Source: Chloroflexota bacterium (lineage in GTDB: Bacteria > Chloroflexota > Limnocylindria > Limnocylindrales > CSP1-4). From it: a stretch of 6,235 bases of DNA. Below, piece after piece: positions 1 through 5,907 of the stretch (position 1 is the stretch's first letter; every line of letters begins with the position of its first letter). A program made the position numbers and the translations under genes. The stretch covers positions 1 through 6,235 of the forward strand of contig PMJT01000119.1 of assembly GCA_003158495.1 (NCBI GenBank), written 5' to 3'. Below the pieces are notes generated by a model. It was given only the letters and a program-made list of their open reading frames with translations, did no database searches and had not been told where the DNA came from.

Positions 1-1386
1 ACCACGCTGTACTGGTCGCGGTTCGTCTCCGGCTACGAGACCGGCCTGGGTCGCGGCATGGGCACGCGCGACAGCGGCCAGGACACGCTCGGGACGATGC
101 ATACCGTCCCGGAACACGCCCGCCGGATGCTGACCACGATCTGGAAGATGCAGTTCGCGGACGGCCACACGTGGCATCAGTTCTACCCGCTCACGCTGGA
201 GGGCGGACCCGGTCTAGCCGCCGAGTTCCCCGCGTGGCCGCAGTGGTTCAGCGACGACCATCTGTGGCTGATCATCTCGGTTTGCGCCTACCTGCGTGAG
301 ACCGGATCTTTCGACTACCTCGAGCAGAAGGTCGCGTACGTCGACCACGCCGAGGAGACCGTCTGGGAGCACATTCTCCGAGCGGTGGATTTCACCCTGA
401 ATCACCTCGGTCCGCACGGCCTGCCGCGCTCCGGCTTCTCGGACTGGAACGACACGCTGGACGTGGACCACGGCTCGGGCAAGGCGGAGAGTGTCTGGAC
501 GGCGATGCAGTTCTGCAAGGCGATGCTGGACCTCGCCGAGCTGTCGGAGACGATCGATCGGCCGGCCGACACCGCCCGGTTTGCCGGCCTCCACGACACT
601 ATGGCCGCGGCGATCAACGACCACGCCTGGGACGGTGCCTGGTACACGCGCTCGTTCGACGACGACGGACTGCCGATCGGCATCGCCGGCGCCCCGCACC
701 ACGCCATAGATCTGATCCCTCAGAGCTGGTGTGTACTGGGCAAGGTGGCGTCGGCGGCACGGGCCGAGCAGGCGATGGCCTCAGCCGACGAGAAGCTCAA
801 CACCAAATACGGTATCGCCCTGATGTGGCCACCCTACGACGGCGCTGATCCTCGCGTCGCCGGGATGGCGACCTACGTGCCCGGGGCCAAGGAGAACGGC
901 GGGATCTTCTGCCACGCCAACACGTGGTCCATCGTGGCGGCGGCGATGCTCGGCCACGGCGACCTGGCGTACAAGTACTACCGCCAGATCCTGCCACTCG
1001 CACGCACTGACTCGGATCTGTACAAGGTGGAGCCATACACGTACCCGCAGAACATCTGCGGCCCGGCCCACCCGTCGTTCGGCATGGCCCGCAACGCGTG
1101 GCTTACGGGCACGGCGTCATGGACGTTCGTTGCCTCGACCCAGTGGATCCTCGGCATCCGGCCCACGTATGACGGCCTGCGGGTGGCTCCGGCAATGCCG
1201 TCGGAGTGGCCGGGCTTCAGAGCCCACCGCGAATACCGCGGAACAGCCTACGAAATCAGCGTGCGTCGCGAAGGTCCCGGCAATATGGTGTCCATGACGG
1301 TGGACGGGGTTCCGGTGCCCGGCGACGTTGTGCCGATGCCTCCGCCCGGCACCCCTGCCGTGATCGTGGAGGTTGTGGTGCAATGA
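1..1386 (+). CDS. GH94 glycoside phosphorylase, C-terminal part (5' truncated by window)
   Basis: The frame is open from base 1, so the ATG at 58 is internal and at least the N-terminal half of the protein lies outside the window. Family GH94 enzymes (cellobiose, cellobionate and chitobiose phosphorylases and relatives) are cytoplasmic. They cleave beta-linked disaccharides or oligosaccharides with inorganic phosphate to give an alpha-sugar 1-phosphate. Counting residues from the first codon, the hallmarks seen are GTRDS (21-25, subsite Arg/Asp), DWND (148-151, the motif holding the catalytic general-acid Asp), GAKENGGIFCHANTW with a phosphate-site His at 305, and WLTGTASW (367-374, phosphate-site Thr/Gly). 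The C-terminal GIRPTYDGLRVAPAMP segment is also typical of the family's beta-sandwich end. All visible active-site motifs are intact, so it is probably functional. Substrate specificity cannot be read from this part: cellobiose, cellobionate or another beta-glucoside are all possible. It is the first visible gene of the operon and its stop overlaps the next start (ATGA). Confidence 0.93.
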   Translation, partial: TTLYWSRFVSGYETGLGRGMGTRDSGQDTLGTMHTVPEHARRMLTTIWKMQFADGHTWHQFYPLTLEGGPGLAAEFPAWPQWFSDDHLWLIISVCAYLRETGSFDYLEQKVAYVDHAEETVWEHILRAVDFTLNHLGPHGLPRSGFSDWNDTLDVDHGSGKAESVWTAMQFCKAMLDLAELSETIDRPADTARFAGLHDTMAAAINDHAWDGAWYTRSFDDDGLPIGIAGAPHHAIDLIPQSWCVLGKVASAARAEQAMASADEKLNTKYGIALMWPPYDGADPRVAGMATYVPGAKENGGIFCHANTWSIVAAAMLGHGDLAYKYYRQILPLARTDSDLYKVEPYTYPQNICGPAHPSFGMARNAWLTGTASWTFVASTQWILGIRPTYDGLRVAPAMPSEWPGFRAHREYRGTAYEISVRREGPGNMVSMTVDGVPVPGDVVPMPPPGTPAVIVEVVVQ

Positions 1387-2312
1387 ACGCAGACGCGGGC
1401 TCGGCCAGCGGACTCCCCGGCATTCAGGTCGATTACTTCGGCCGGGCAGCACGTCGCCTCGAGAGCGCTCGTTGCTGGGTCGAGGTCCTCGCCGGGGGCG
1501 GGCCGCGCGTCCTGCGGATGGGACTGCGAGACGGACCAAACCTGTTCGCCGAAACCCCAACTGCCAGCTGGGACGGAGGCCACGGTCAGTACGATCTTCT
1601 CGGCGGGCACCGGTTCTGGTTCGCGCCGGAGAGCGACGACTGCAGCGTCCCGGACCAGGAGGGTCTGACTCTCTCGGCCATCGAAGATGCCGCCGGCCCG
1701 GCTCTGCGGATGGTCGGCAGCGTCGAGGCGCCGACTGGATTTCGGAAGACCATCGAGGTCCGGCTCGATCCGGATTCGGCCGCGATTTCGCTGCGCCACA
1801 TCCTGGCGAACGAAGGTTCGAGCACGCTCGAGTACGCGCCGTGGCCGATCACCCAATTCAAGCTCGGTGGCGTCGCGGTCCTGCCGCTTCCGTCGGGCGA
1901 CGAGAAGCCGTCGTTCCAGCCCAACCAGGTCGTCGTCCTATGGCCGTATACGTCCGGCACGGACGAACGACTCGATATCGGCGACCACCGGATCACGATC
2001 AGGGCCAGGGCAGACAAGCCGGTCAAGGTCGGTTGCCTCAGCGCCATCGGCGTCGCGGGATACCTGGTCGATGGGCTCCTTGTCGTGCTGCGCACCGACC
2101 CGGCGCGGACGGCGAGGCACGCGGACTTCGGCTGCAACCTGGAGGTCTACTGCGACGACCGGACCATCGAACTTGAATCGCTCGGCCCGCTCGTTGCGCT
2201 GGCGCCCGGTGATTCGGTGACCCACGACGAGCGCTGGGAGATCCGCGAGGTCGGGTCTGGCATGGACGTCGATGCGGCCGAGGCGCTCCTGCGGGAGATC
2301 GCGCGGGCGTGA
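1383..2312 (+). CDS. DUF4380-like galactose-mutarotase-fold protein
   Basis: This is a 309-residue protein. The ATG at 1383 overlaps the GH94 stop as ATGA and has GGAGG at 1368-1372, ten bases upstream. The same frame stays open further upstream, but that part lies over GH94 and is not needed. The sequence resembles DUF4380 proteins, which belong to the aldose-1-epimerase/galactose-mutarotase-like beta-sandwich superfamily. The signs are an N-terminal GGGPRVLRMGLRDGPNLFAE block (38-57), the GGHRFWFAPE motif (74-83), and a C-terminal ESLGPLVALAPGDSVTHDERWEI block (near 265-287). No signal peptide or membrane segment is seen, so it should be cytoplasmic. The biochemical role of the family is not established. 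Given the superfamily and its place between a phosphorylase and a lactonase, binding or epimerising a sugar in the same pathway is reasonable inference. The family call is by recognition of motifs, without an alignment. Confidence 0.8.
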   Translation: MNADAGSASGLPGIQVDYFGRAARRLESARCWVEVLAGGGPRVLRMGLRDGPNLFAETPTASWDGGHGQYDLLGGHRFWFAPESDDCSVPDQEGLTLSAIEDAAGPALRMVGSVEAPTGFRKTIEVRLDPDSAAISLRHILANEGSSTLEYAPWPITQFKLGGVAVLPLPSGDEKPSFQPNQVVVLWPYTSGTDERLDIGDHRITIRARADKPVKVGCLSAIGVAGYLVDGLLVVLRTDPARTARHADFGCNLEVYCDDRTIELESLGPLVALAPGDSVTHDERWEIREVGSGMDVDAAEALLREIARA

Positions 2313-3241
2313 CCGCGTCTGGGTCGGCGGCCCTGAACGGGCCGGGCGCCGCGCTCGGGCCGGTCGAGCTCGTCGTCGACGCGCGGGCCACTCTCGGCGA
2401 GGGACCGCTCTGGGACGTCGATCGCGGCATCCTGTGGTGGGTGGACATCCTCGGCGGCATCGTCCACGCGTTCGATCCCGCGACCAGCCGCGACGAGACA
2501 ATTGAAGTCGGTCAGGCGGTGGGCGCCGTGGCCCTCCGCCACGACGGCAGTCTCCTCGCCGTGGGGCAGGACGCGATCCTGGTGCTCGATCCAGAGACGC
2601 GGCGGCTCGACCCTGTGTTTGCCTTCGCGCGGGAGAACCCGCCGCGCCGCTCCAACGATGCCAAGCCGGACTCGGGCGGGCGGCTGTGGGTAGAGCGCAT
2701 GCCATTCGACCATGCCGCCGGCCTGGGGTCGCTGCGCCGGCTGAGCCGCGACCTCCAACTCGCGTCGATCATCTCCGACATCACGATCCCCAACGGTCTG
2801 GCATGGAGCCCGGATGGCGGGACGATGTACTTCGCCGAGTCGATGAGCCGCTTGGTAACGGCCTACGACTTCGATGTCGCGACCGGCGCGATCTCCGGTG
2901 GGCGGCCGTTCACCCGTATCGGCGCCGGCGTGGGCCTGCCGGCGAACGCCGTGCCGGACGGAATCGCCGTCGATGCCGATGGCTTCGTCTGGGTGGCGGT
3001 CTGGAATGGGTATTGCGTCGTCCGGATCGCGCCGGATGGCGTCATCGTCGGACGCGTCGACTTGCCCGTAAGTCAGGTCTCGAGCGTCGCGTTCGGCGGG
3101 CCGGAACTGGCGGACCTGTACATCACGTCTGCCCGCGAGGACTTCGACGAGGCGGCGGCCGCGCGGGAGCCGCTTGCCGGCGGTCTATTCCGGTTCGCCG
3201 CGACAGTGCGTGGCCTGCTGCCTTACCGGTTCGGCGGCTGA
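2309..3241 (+). CDS. SMP-30/gluconolactonase/LRE family protein (probable sugar lactonase)
   Basis: This is a 310-residue protein, the usual length for the SMP-30 (regucalcin)/gluconolactonase family. These are six-bladed beta-propeller, metal-dependent enzymes, most of which hydrolyse aldonolactones to aldonic acids. The GTG start at 2309 overlaps the previous stop as GTGA, with GGGAG at 2293-2297 as the likely ribosome site. Expected metal ligands are present: Glu31 in LGEGPLW, Asn162 in IPNGLAWSPDG and Asp217 in VPDGIAVDADG. The substrate-site motif RSNDAKPD (Arg114, Asn116) is also present. The tail GGLFRF is standard for the family. The first 17 or so residues before ELVVDARATLGEGPLW are Gly/Ala-rich and probably a flexible extension. 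It is the last gene of the operon. The lactone it opens is not identifiable from sequence alone, but the GH94 neighbour suggests a lactone derived from an oligosaccharide or hexose. Confidence 0.92.
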   Translation: MTASGSAALNGPGAALGPVELVVDARATLGEGPLWDVDRGILWWVDILGGIVHAFDPATSRDETIEVGQAVGAVALRHDGSLLAVGQDAILVLDPETRRLDPVFAFARENPPRRSNDAKPDSGGRLWVERMPFDHAAGLGSLRRLSRDLQLASIISDITIPNGLAWSPDGGTMYFAESMSRLVTAYDFDVATGAISGGRPFTRIGAGVGLPANAVPDGIAVDADGFVWVAVWNGYCVVRIAPDGVIVGRVDLPVSQVSSVAFGGPELADLYITSAREDFDEAAAAREPLAGGLFRFAATVRGLLPYRFGG

Positions 3242-3429
3242 GGGGCGGCCGAAGGGCGGCCTCCGAGCGGCTGCCGCGCGGCGGCGGCCGGCGAGCGGCG
3301 GCGGCCGGGCGGCGCCGAAGCCACGTTTGCGCTCGTGCTGATTGAGGCGCAAGCTGGAAACCTGTCCGACCGACCGTGCCGATGCCTCGGCTCCGAGACC
3401 GCGGCGGGGCGGAAACAGGGCGGATCACC
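3242..3429. other. GC-rich low-complexity intergenic segment with a direct repeat
   Basis: Directly after the SMP-30 stop there is a small perfect stem GGCCG/CGGCC around AAGGG, with no following T-run. A CGG/GGC-rich tract follows to about 3315. Within it the 14-mer GCGGCGGCGGCCGG occurs twice (3278-3291 and 3295-3308), 17 bases apart. No convincing promoter, RNA gene or ORF is seen. The tract may act as a weak structured 3' end for the sugar operon. Confidence 0.4.
3278..3308. repeat. short GC-rich direct repeat (14 bp twice)
   Basis: Two exact copies of GCGGCGGCGGCCGG lie at 3278-3291 and 3295-3308 with three bases between them. The composition is so biased that slippage or chance is an adequate explanation. 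Confidence 0.5.
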
Positions 3430-3702
3430 ATGAGCAATGCAACGAGCCGGCCGGCCGGCCGCGATACGGCTGCGGAAGCCGAGTTGAACGAGCGATTCCA
3501 AACGCTGTTGCGCGACGCCGCCGAAACGCGCGAAAGCCGGGCGCGGACGCATTTGACGCAGGACGTGGCCGCGGCCGCGGAAGAGTCCCGTGCCCTATTC
3601 GCACTTGCTCGCGGCGCGGCCAGGCAGTCGCCGGGTTCGGGCGCGAGCCGCGATAGACGAACCGGGGCTTCGGGCGAGGCGGCCAAGATCTCGTCCAGAT
3701 AG
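3430..3702 (+). CDS. hypothetical small protein, 90 residues
   Basis: I do not recognise this protein. The frame opens at 3376, but the ATG at 3430 has a weak AGGG about 11 bases upstream and starts a protein of more natural composition. Residues about 15-65 are rich in Ala, Glu and Arg and should form one or two amphipathic helices. The last 25 or so residues are Gly/Ser/Arg-rich and probably disordered. There is no signal peptide, membrane segment, or obvious metal or nucleotide motif. Third codon positions are mostly G or C, as in the neighbouring genes, which gives modest support. Against it are the weak ribosome site, the lack of a recognised family and the location in a region otherwise free of genes. 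It could be a random open frame in GC-rich DNA. Confidence 0.35.
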   Translation: MSNATSRPAGRDTAAEAELNERFQTLLRDAAETRESRARTHLTQDVAAAAEESRALFALARGAARQSPGSGASRDRRTGASGEAAKISSR

Positions 3703-3868
3703 ATATCGGCCTTTCGGGAGATGCCCGTCGGTTCAGGACGTTTTCAAGATACGCAGCCTATTCTCTCGCCAGTCCTCCTTCCAACTCCTCCGGAAGACGC
3801 CAGTGACGGGGTGTTCTTCCTACAGATCAAGCGGTCCGGGTCCTCCCTCCCCGGGCCGCTTATCTTTT
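3703..3868 (+). ncRNA. candidate structured RNA or 3' UTR ending in an intrinsic terminator
   Basis: Three hairpins lie in series: CGGG/CCCG at 3715-3727; GGAAGACGCC paired with GGTGTTCTTCC (one bulged T) at 3792-3820; and the terminator stem at 3825-3864. Between and inside them are pyrimidine-rich unpaired stretches carrying CCTCCTT (3774-3780), CTCCTCC (3785-3791) and CCTCC in the terminator loop (3842-3846). These are complementary to Shine-Dalgarno sequences. C-rich loops of this kind are a known feature of some bacterial trans-acting small RNAs. No good promoter is visible just upstream (only an AT-richer patch near 3698-3707), so it could equally be the 3' UTR of whatever is transcribed from 3430. 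It matches no RNA family I recognise. Confidence 0.35.
3825..3868 (+). terminator. strong rho-independent terminator
   Basis: A 12-bp stem, AAGCGGTCCGGG (3829-3840) with CCCGGGCCGCTT (3850-3861), has one G-U wobble and a nine-base loop. It is extended by GAT/ATC across a bulged C at 3828, and TTTT follows at 3865-3868. It is orientated for the + strand and has no T-run on the other side. It ends transcripts coming from the region upstream and insulates the J-domain gene. Confidence 0.88.
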
Positions 3869-3957
3869 GCCACGGGGATGGCGGCCGCCGGGCGGCGACG
3901 CGATCCGGTCGGCCAAGCGGCCGCCTGATGGTTATGCCGGCCGGGCCCGTGCCGTTG

Positions 3958-3963
3958 TAGGCT
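3958..3963 (+). promoter_or_regulatory. -10 hexamer TAGGCT of a leaderless promoter for the J-domain gene
   Basis: TAGGCT fits the TAnnnT -10 pattern and ends exactly six bases before the ATG at 3970. This would place transcription start at or next to the start codon. There is no clear Shine-Dalgarno and no clear -35 box. The same arrangement (GTAGGATCTG, six bases to the ATG) occurs before the oxidoreductase at 4894, which supports the reading. Confidence 0.55.
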
Positions 3964-3969
3964 CTGCGG

Positions 3970-4584
3970 ATGCCGGACTACTACGAGGTGCTCCAGGTCC
4001 ATCCACGGGCGGAGTCGGAGGTCGTCCGCGCCGCCTACCGGGTCCTGGCGCGCAAATACCATCCCGACCACGGCGGTGACCCGCGGCGCATGATCGCCCT
4101 GAACGACGCCTGGGATGTGCTGGGCGATCCGGCTCGCCGAGCCGAGTACGACGCGAGCCGGGCGATGTCGCCCGCCGCTGCGGCTGCGGCCACGCCGACC
4201 GCTCCCCCGGGTCCTTTCGCCCGGACCGCAACGCCGCCACCGGCCGCTGCCCCTCAAGACGGCCCGGCGGTGGCCACTCCAAATGGCCCGGCCGCAGCTC
4301 GTCCGGACGCCCGGGCCGCGGCTTCGACGTGGTCTGATGTAGTACATGCCGGTCCGCCGCCCGGGCGCCCCTCGGGGACCGTCCTCGATTTCGGCCGCTA
4401 CGCCGGCTGGTCCCTCGGTGAGATCGCCCGGCATGACCTGGATTACCTCGACTGGCTCCAACGAGCCACCGTCGGCCGCCGTCTGCGACCGGAGATATAC
4501 GCTCTGCTGGTGAGCTTCCGCGGGCCGTCGGCAACGCGCCCGCCGACGGGTCGTGGCTGGTCAGGCTGGTCGGGGCGGCGCTAG
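3970..4584 (+). CDS. J-domain (DnaJ-like) protein with ExoX-C/DUF3820-like C-terminal motif
   Basis: This is a 204-residue protein. Residues 1-62 form a J-domain (DYYEVLQVHP at 3-12, the HPD tripeptide at 31-33, then the helix ending DPARRAEYD at 53-61), the part that stimulates ATP hydrolysis by DnaK/Hsp70. A Pro/Ala-rich linker covers about 68-130. Residues 138-185 contain VLDFGRYAGWSLGEIARHDLDYLDWL, which matches the small FGKYKGxxxxEIxxxDPxYLxWL-type motif seen in the C-terminal domain of exodeoxyribonuclease X and in DUF3820. There is no Gly/Phe region, no CxxCxGxG zinc domain and no client-binding domain, so it is not a general DnaJ chaperone. It is more likely a dedicated co-chaperone that brings Hsp70 to a specific target. 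The ATG at 3970 is the only sensible start, since the J-domain begins two residues later. The exact role is unknown. Confidence 0.9.
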   Translation: MPDYYEVLQVHPRAESEVVRAAYRVLARKYHPDHGGDPRRMIALNDAWDVLGDPARRAEYDASRAMSPAAAAAATPTAPPGPFARTATPPPAAAPQDGPAVATPNGPAAARPDARAAASTWSDVVHAGPPPGRPSGTVLDFGRYAGWSLGEIARHDLDYLDWLQRATVGRRLRPEIYALLVSFRGPSATRPPTGRGWSGWSGRR

Positions 4585-4811
4585 GTCGTCAGCGGCGCGG
4601 AGCGTCGTTGCAGCCGGGCCACGGGACCTGGATCGTCGCCGTCTCCCATGTCGAATCGGGGAGTTGCGCGACCATCGTGTGCCTGAGCCAGCAACTTTCG
4701 CCCGACGCATCCGAAGAGCGGCCGCGCAACATCCACCGCCGCGACCATAGCGACGGCCGCTTATTCCCGGCTTATCGCCGCTCCGGGCCGCGGTCCGACG
4801 CGTCGGCTGGA

Positions 4812-4825
4812 TGGTAACCATTGGT
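4812..4825. promoter_or_regulatory. overlapping palindromes, possible operator
   Basis: TGGT-A-ACCA (4812-4820) overlaps ACCA-T-TGGT (4817-4825). The pair lies about 57 bases upstream of the proposed -10 hexamer of the oxidoreductase, a suitable distance for an activator or repressor site. Short palindromes arise by chance, so this is only a candidate. Confidence 0.2.
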
Positions 4826-4881
4826 GAGGTGGCGCAGGTGATTGCGCGCGTACGCCTGTGTCGGGGCGCCTTCGTGCGCGG

Positions 4882-4887
4882 TAGGAT
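4882..4887 (+). promoter_or_regulatory. -10 hexamer TAGGAT of a leaderless promoter for the LLM oxidoreductase
   Basis: TAGGAT ends six bases before the ATG at 4894, the same geometry as for the J-domain gene, and the shared string reads GTAGG(C/A)TCTG. No -35 is evident. The alternative reading is that the AGGA inside the hexamer is a weak Shine-Dalgarno seven bases from the start. Confidence 0.5.
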
Positions 4888-4893
4888 CTGGCC

Positions 4894-5742
4894 ATGATGA
4901 AGTTCGGACTCTCCCTGCGAAATACCGGAAACACGTCGAGTCCCGAGGCGATCGAGGCGGGCGCGGAGACGGCGGACCGGCTCGGCTGGAATTCGGTCTG
5001 GACGACCGACCACTTCCTCGTTCCGGCGGCCGCGGCGGCCGATTACGCCCGGACCTTCGAGGCGCTCGAGACGCTGGCCTGGGTCGGGGCGAAGCACCCT
5101 CGCCTCAAGCTCGGGACGAGCGTGATCGTCGTTCCGCAGCGCAACGCAGTCGTGCTGGCCAAGGAGTTCGCCACGCTGGACGTGCTCTCGGGCGGCCGTG
5201 TCACCGCCGGCGTCGGCGTCGGCTGGAACGAGATCGAGTTCGCCAATCTTGGCGCCTCGGATCGATTCCACCGCCGCGGCGCCTACCTGGACGAGACGAT
5301 CCGATTGTGGCGGCATCTCTGGTCCGGCTCGGCCGAGGCGTTCGAGGGCGCCTTCCACCACTTCACCGATTTCGTCTTCGGACCGCTGCCCGTCCAGGGC
5401 ACGGCCCTGCCGATTGTCATCGGAGGTGGCTCTCCGGCGGCACTGCGCCGCGCCGGGGCCCTCGGCGACGGCTACCAGGCCACGCGTGCGACCCCCGACG
5501 AGATGGCCCGGCGCATTCCCGAGGTTCGTGCCGCCGCCGAAGCCGCGGGGCGGCCTATGCCGGCGGTCTCCGCGCGGGTGCCGGTCACCGCGGACCATGC
5601 CGCGACGCTTCGAGAAGTCCGGGCCTTCGAAGACCTGGGCGTCGGCGAGCTGGTCCTGGTCTTCCCGGAGACCGAACCGGCGAAGCTCGTCGCCACTATC
5701 GAGTCGTTCGATCGGGAAGTGGTCGGGGCTCTCCGCCGTTGA
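4894..5742 (+). CDS. LLM-class (luciferase-like) oxidoreductase, probably F420-dependent
   Basis: This 282-residue protein belongs to the bacterial luciferase-like superfamily, TIM-barrel enzymes that use coenzyme F420 or FMN. Seen in order are the N-terminal strand KFGLSLRN (3-10), LGWNSVWTTDHFLVP (30-44), LGTSVIVVPQRNA (73-85), LAKEFATLDVLSGGRVTAGVGVGWNEIEF (88-116, the family signature) and PIVIGGGSPAALRRAGALGDGYQ (173-195, cofactor phosphate region). The overall pattern matches the short F420-dependent subgroup (the TIGR03619 type), so F420 is more likely than FMN, but the cofactor is not proven. The substrate is unknown; members act on many small molecules. It is expected to be cytoplasmic and appears to be transcribed alone. 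The second codon is also ATG (4897) and could be the start. The family call is very secure, the cofactor less so. Confidence 0.93.
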   Translation: MMKFGLSLRNTGNTSSPEAIEAGAETADRLGWNSVWTTDHFLVPAAAAADYARTFEALETLAWVGAKHPRLKLGTSVIVVPQRNAVVLAKEFATLDVLSGGRVTAGVGVGWNEIEFANLGASDRFHRRGAYLDETIRLWRHLWSGSAEAFEGAFHHFTDFVFGPLPVQGTALPIVIGGGSPAALRRAGALGDGYQATRATPDEMARRIPEVRAAAEAAGRPMPAVSARVPVTADHAATLREVRAFEDLGVGELVLVFPETEPAKLVATIESFDREVVGALRR

Positions 5743-5811
5743 TGTGCGCTGCGCGCCGGCCGGTCCGAGCGGCACCGGGCGGCCGGGCCTCAGGCGGCCG
5801 TGATAACCTAC

Positions 5812-5869
5812 GGCCAACCTTTGGCCGGCTCTGTGAGGCCGGCGTAAGTCAAAGGGGCGGCTTGCCGCC
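5812..5869 (+). promoter_or_regulatory. hairpin cluster in the carA upstream region
   Basis: Three stems follow each other: GGCCAA/TTGGCC (5812-5826, loop CCT), GCCGGCTC/GAGCCGGC with one bulged G (5824-5843), and GGCGGC/GCCGCC (5856-5869). The first two share bases 5824-5826 and so compete. None has a T-run, so they are not standard terminators. They may be part of the carA mRNA leader or weak 3' structures of the oxidoreductase transcript. A possible -10 (TAACCT at 5804-5809) lies just upstream but has no -35 partner. Confidence 0.3.
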
Positions 5870-5876
5870 ACATTGA

Positions 5877-5898
5877 CTCGCGGTCCTGCGAGACCGAG
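5877..5898 (+). promoter_or_regulatory. PyrR-binding RNA hairpin (anti-antiterminator) of carA
   Basis: GGTC (5882-5885) pairs with GACC (5892-5895) around the hexaloop CTGCGA, which fits the conserved CNGNGA loop of PyrR-binding RNA. The core UCCNGNGAG is matched exactly. A lower stem CTC/GAG (5877-5879, 5896-5898) sits below a two-base bulge on the 5' side, the side where known sites have an internal bulge. PyrR with bound UMP or UTP stabilises this hairpin and lowers pyr gene expression. The neighbouring carA gene, for a pyrimidine-pathway enzyme, supports the call. The lower stem runs into the AGGAGG ribosome site, so binding could also hinder translation. Confidence 0.72.
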
Positions 5899-5902
5899 GA
5901 GG
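5897..5902 (+). promoter_or_regulatory. Shine-Dalgarno AGGAGG of the carA leader ORF
   Basis: A perfect AGGAGG lies five bases before the ATG at 5908, and its first two bases lie in the lower stem of the PyrR hairpin. It is much stronger than the ribosome sites of other genes in the window. It decides the leader ORF start and, through coupling, probably serves carA too. Confidence 0.65.
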
Positions 5903-5907
5903 AGCAG

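Larger units (their letters stand above)
4585..4893. other. intergenic region without a supported gene
   Basis: About 310 bases separate the J-domain gene from the oxidoreductase. Open frames on both strands here encode Arg/Pro-rich peptides that look like GC-rich noise. Visible structure is limited to an inverted repeat CTCCC/GGGAG (4643-4647 and 4659-4663, 11-base loop, no T-run), two overlapping small palindromes at 4812-4825, and the promoter hexamer at 4882. No tRNA or terminator was found. Confidence 0.6.

Noticed and set aside
1206..1382. Upstream in-frame extension of the DUF4380-like gene.
   Set aside because: It lies inside GH94 in another frame and encodes an Arg-rich stretch. The ATG at 1383 has both a Shine-Dalgarno and the ATGA overlap.
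3123..3686. A 187-codon - strand open frame covering the end of SMP-30 and the region after it.
   Set aside because: It overlaps the conserved SMP-30 C-terminus and its translation is low-complexity Arg/Ala/Ser without a family resemblance.
3740..3748. CTTGAAAAC on the - strand, resembling a tRNA-Ser anticodon loop.
   Set aside because: No acceptor stem, D arm or TTCGA-type T arm can be placed around it on either strand, so it is not a tRNA or a clear tRNA fragment.
3405..3868. RNase P RNA, tmRNA or SRP RNA in the gene-poor region.
   Set aside because: None of the conserved blocks of these RNAs (for example the SRP GGAAGCAGC loop, the tmRNA tRNA-like end, or RNase P GAGGAAAGTCC) is present.
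3721..3960. A 79-codon + strand open frame starting ATG 3721.
   Set aside because: It would run through the strong terminator, has no usable ribosome site and has a Pro/Gly-rich random composition.
5821..5850. Possible promoter TTGGCC - 18 bases - TAAGTC upstream of carA.
   Set aside because: The -10 matches the consensus poorly, and TTGGCC is better explained as an arm of the GGCCAA/TTGGCC hairpin.
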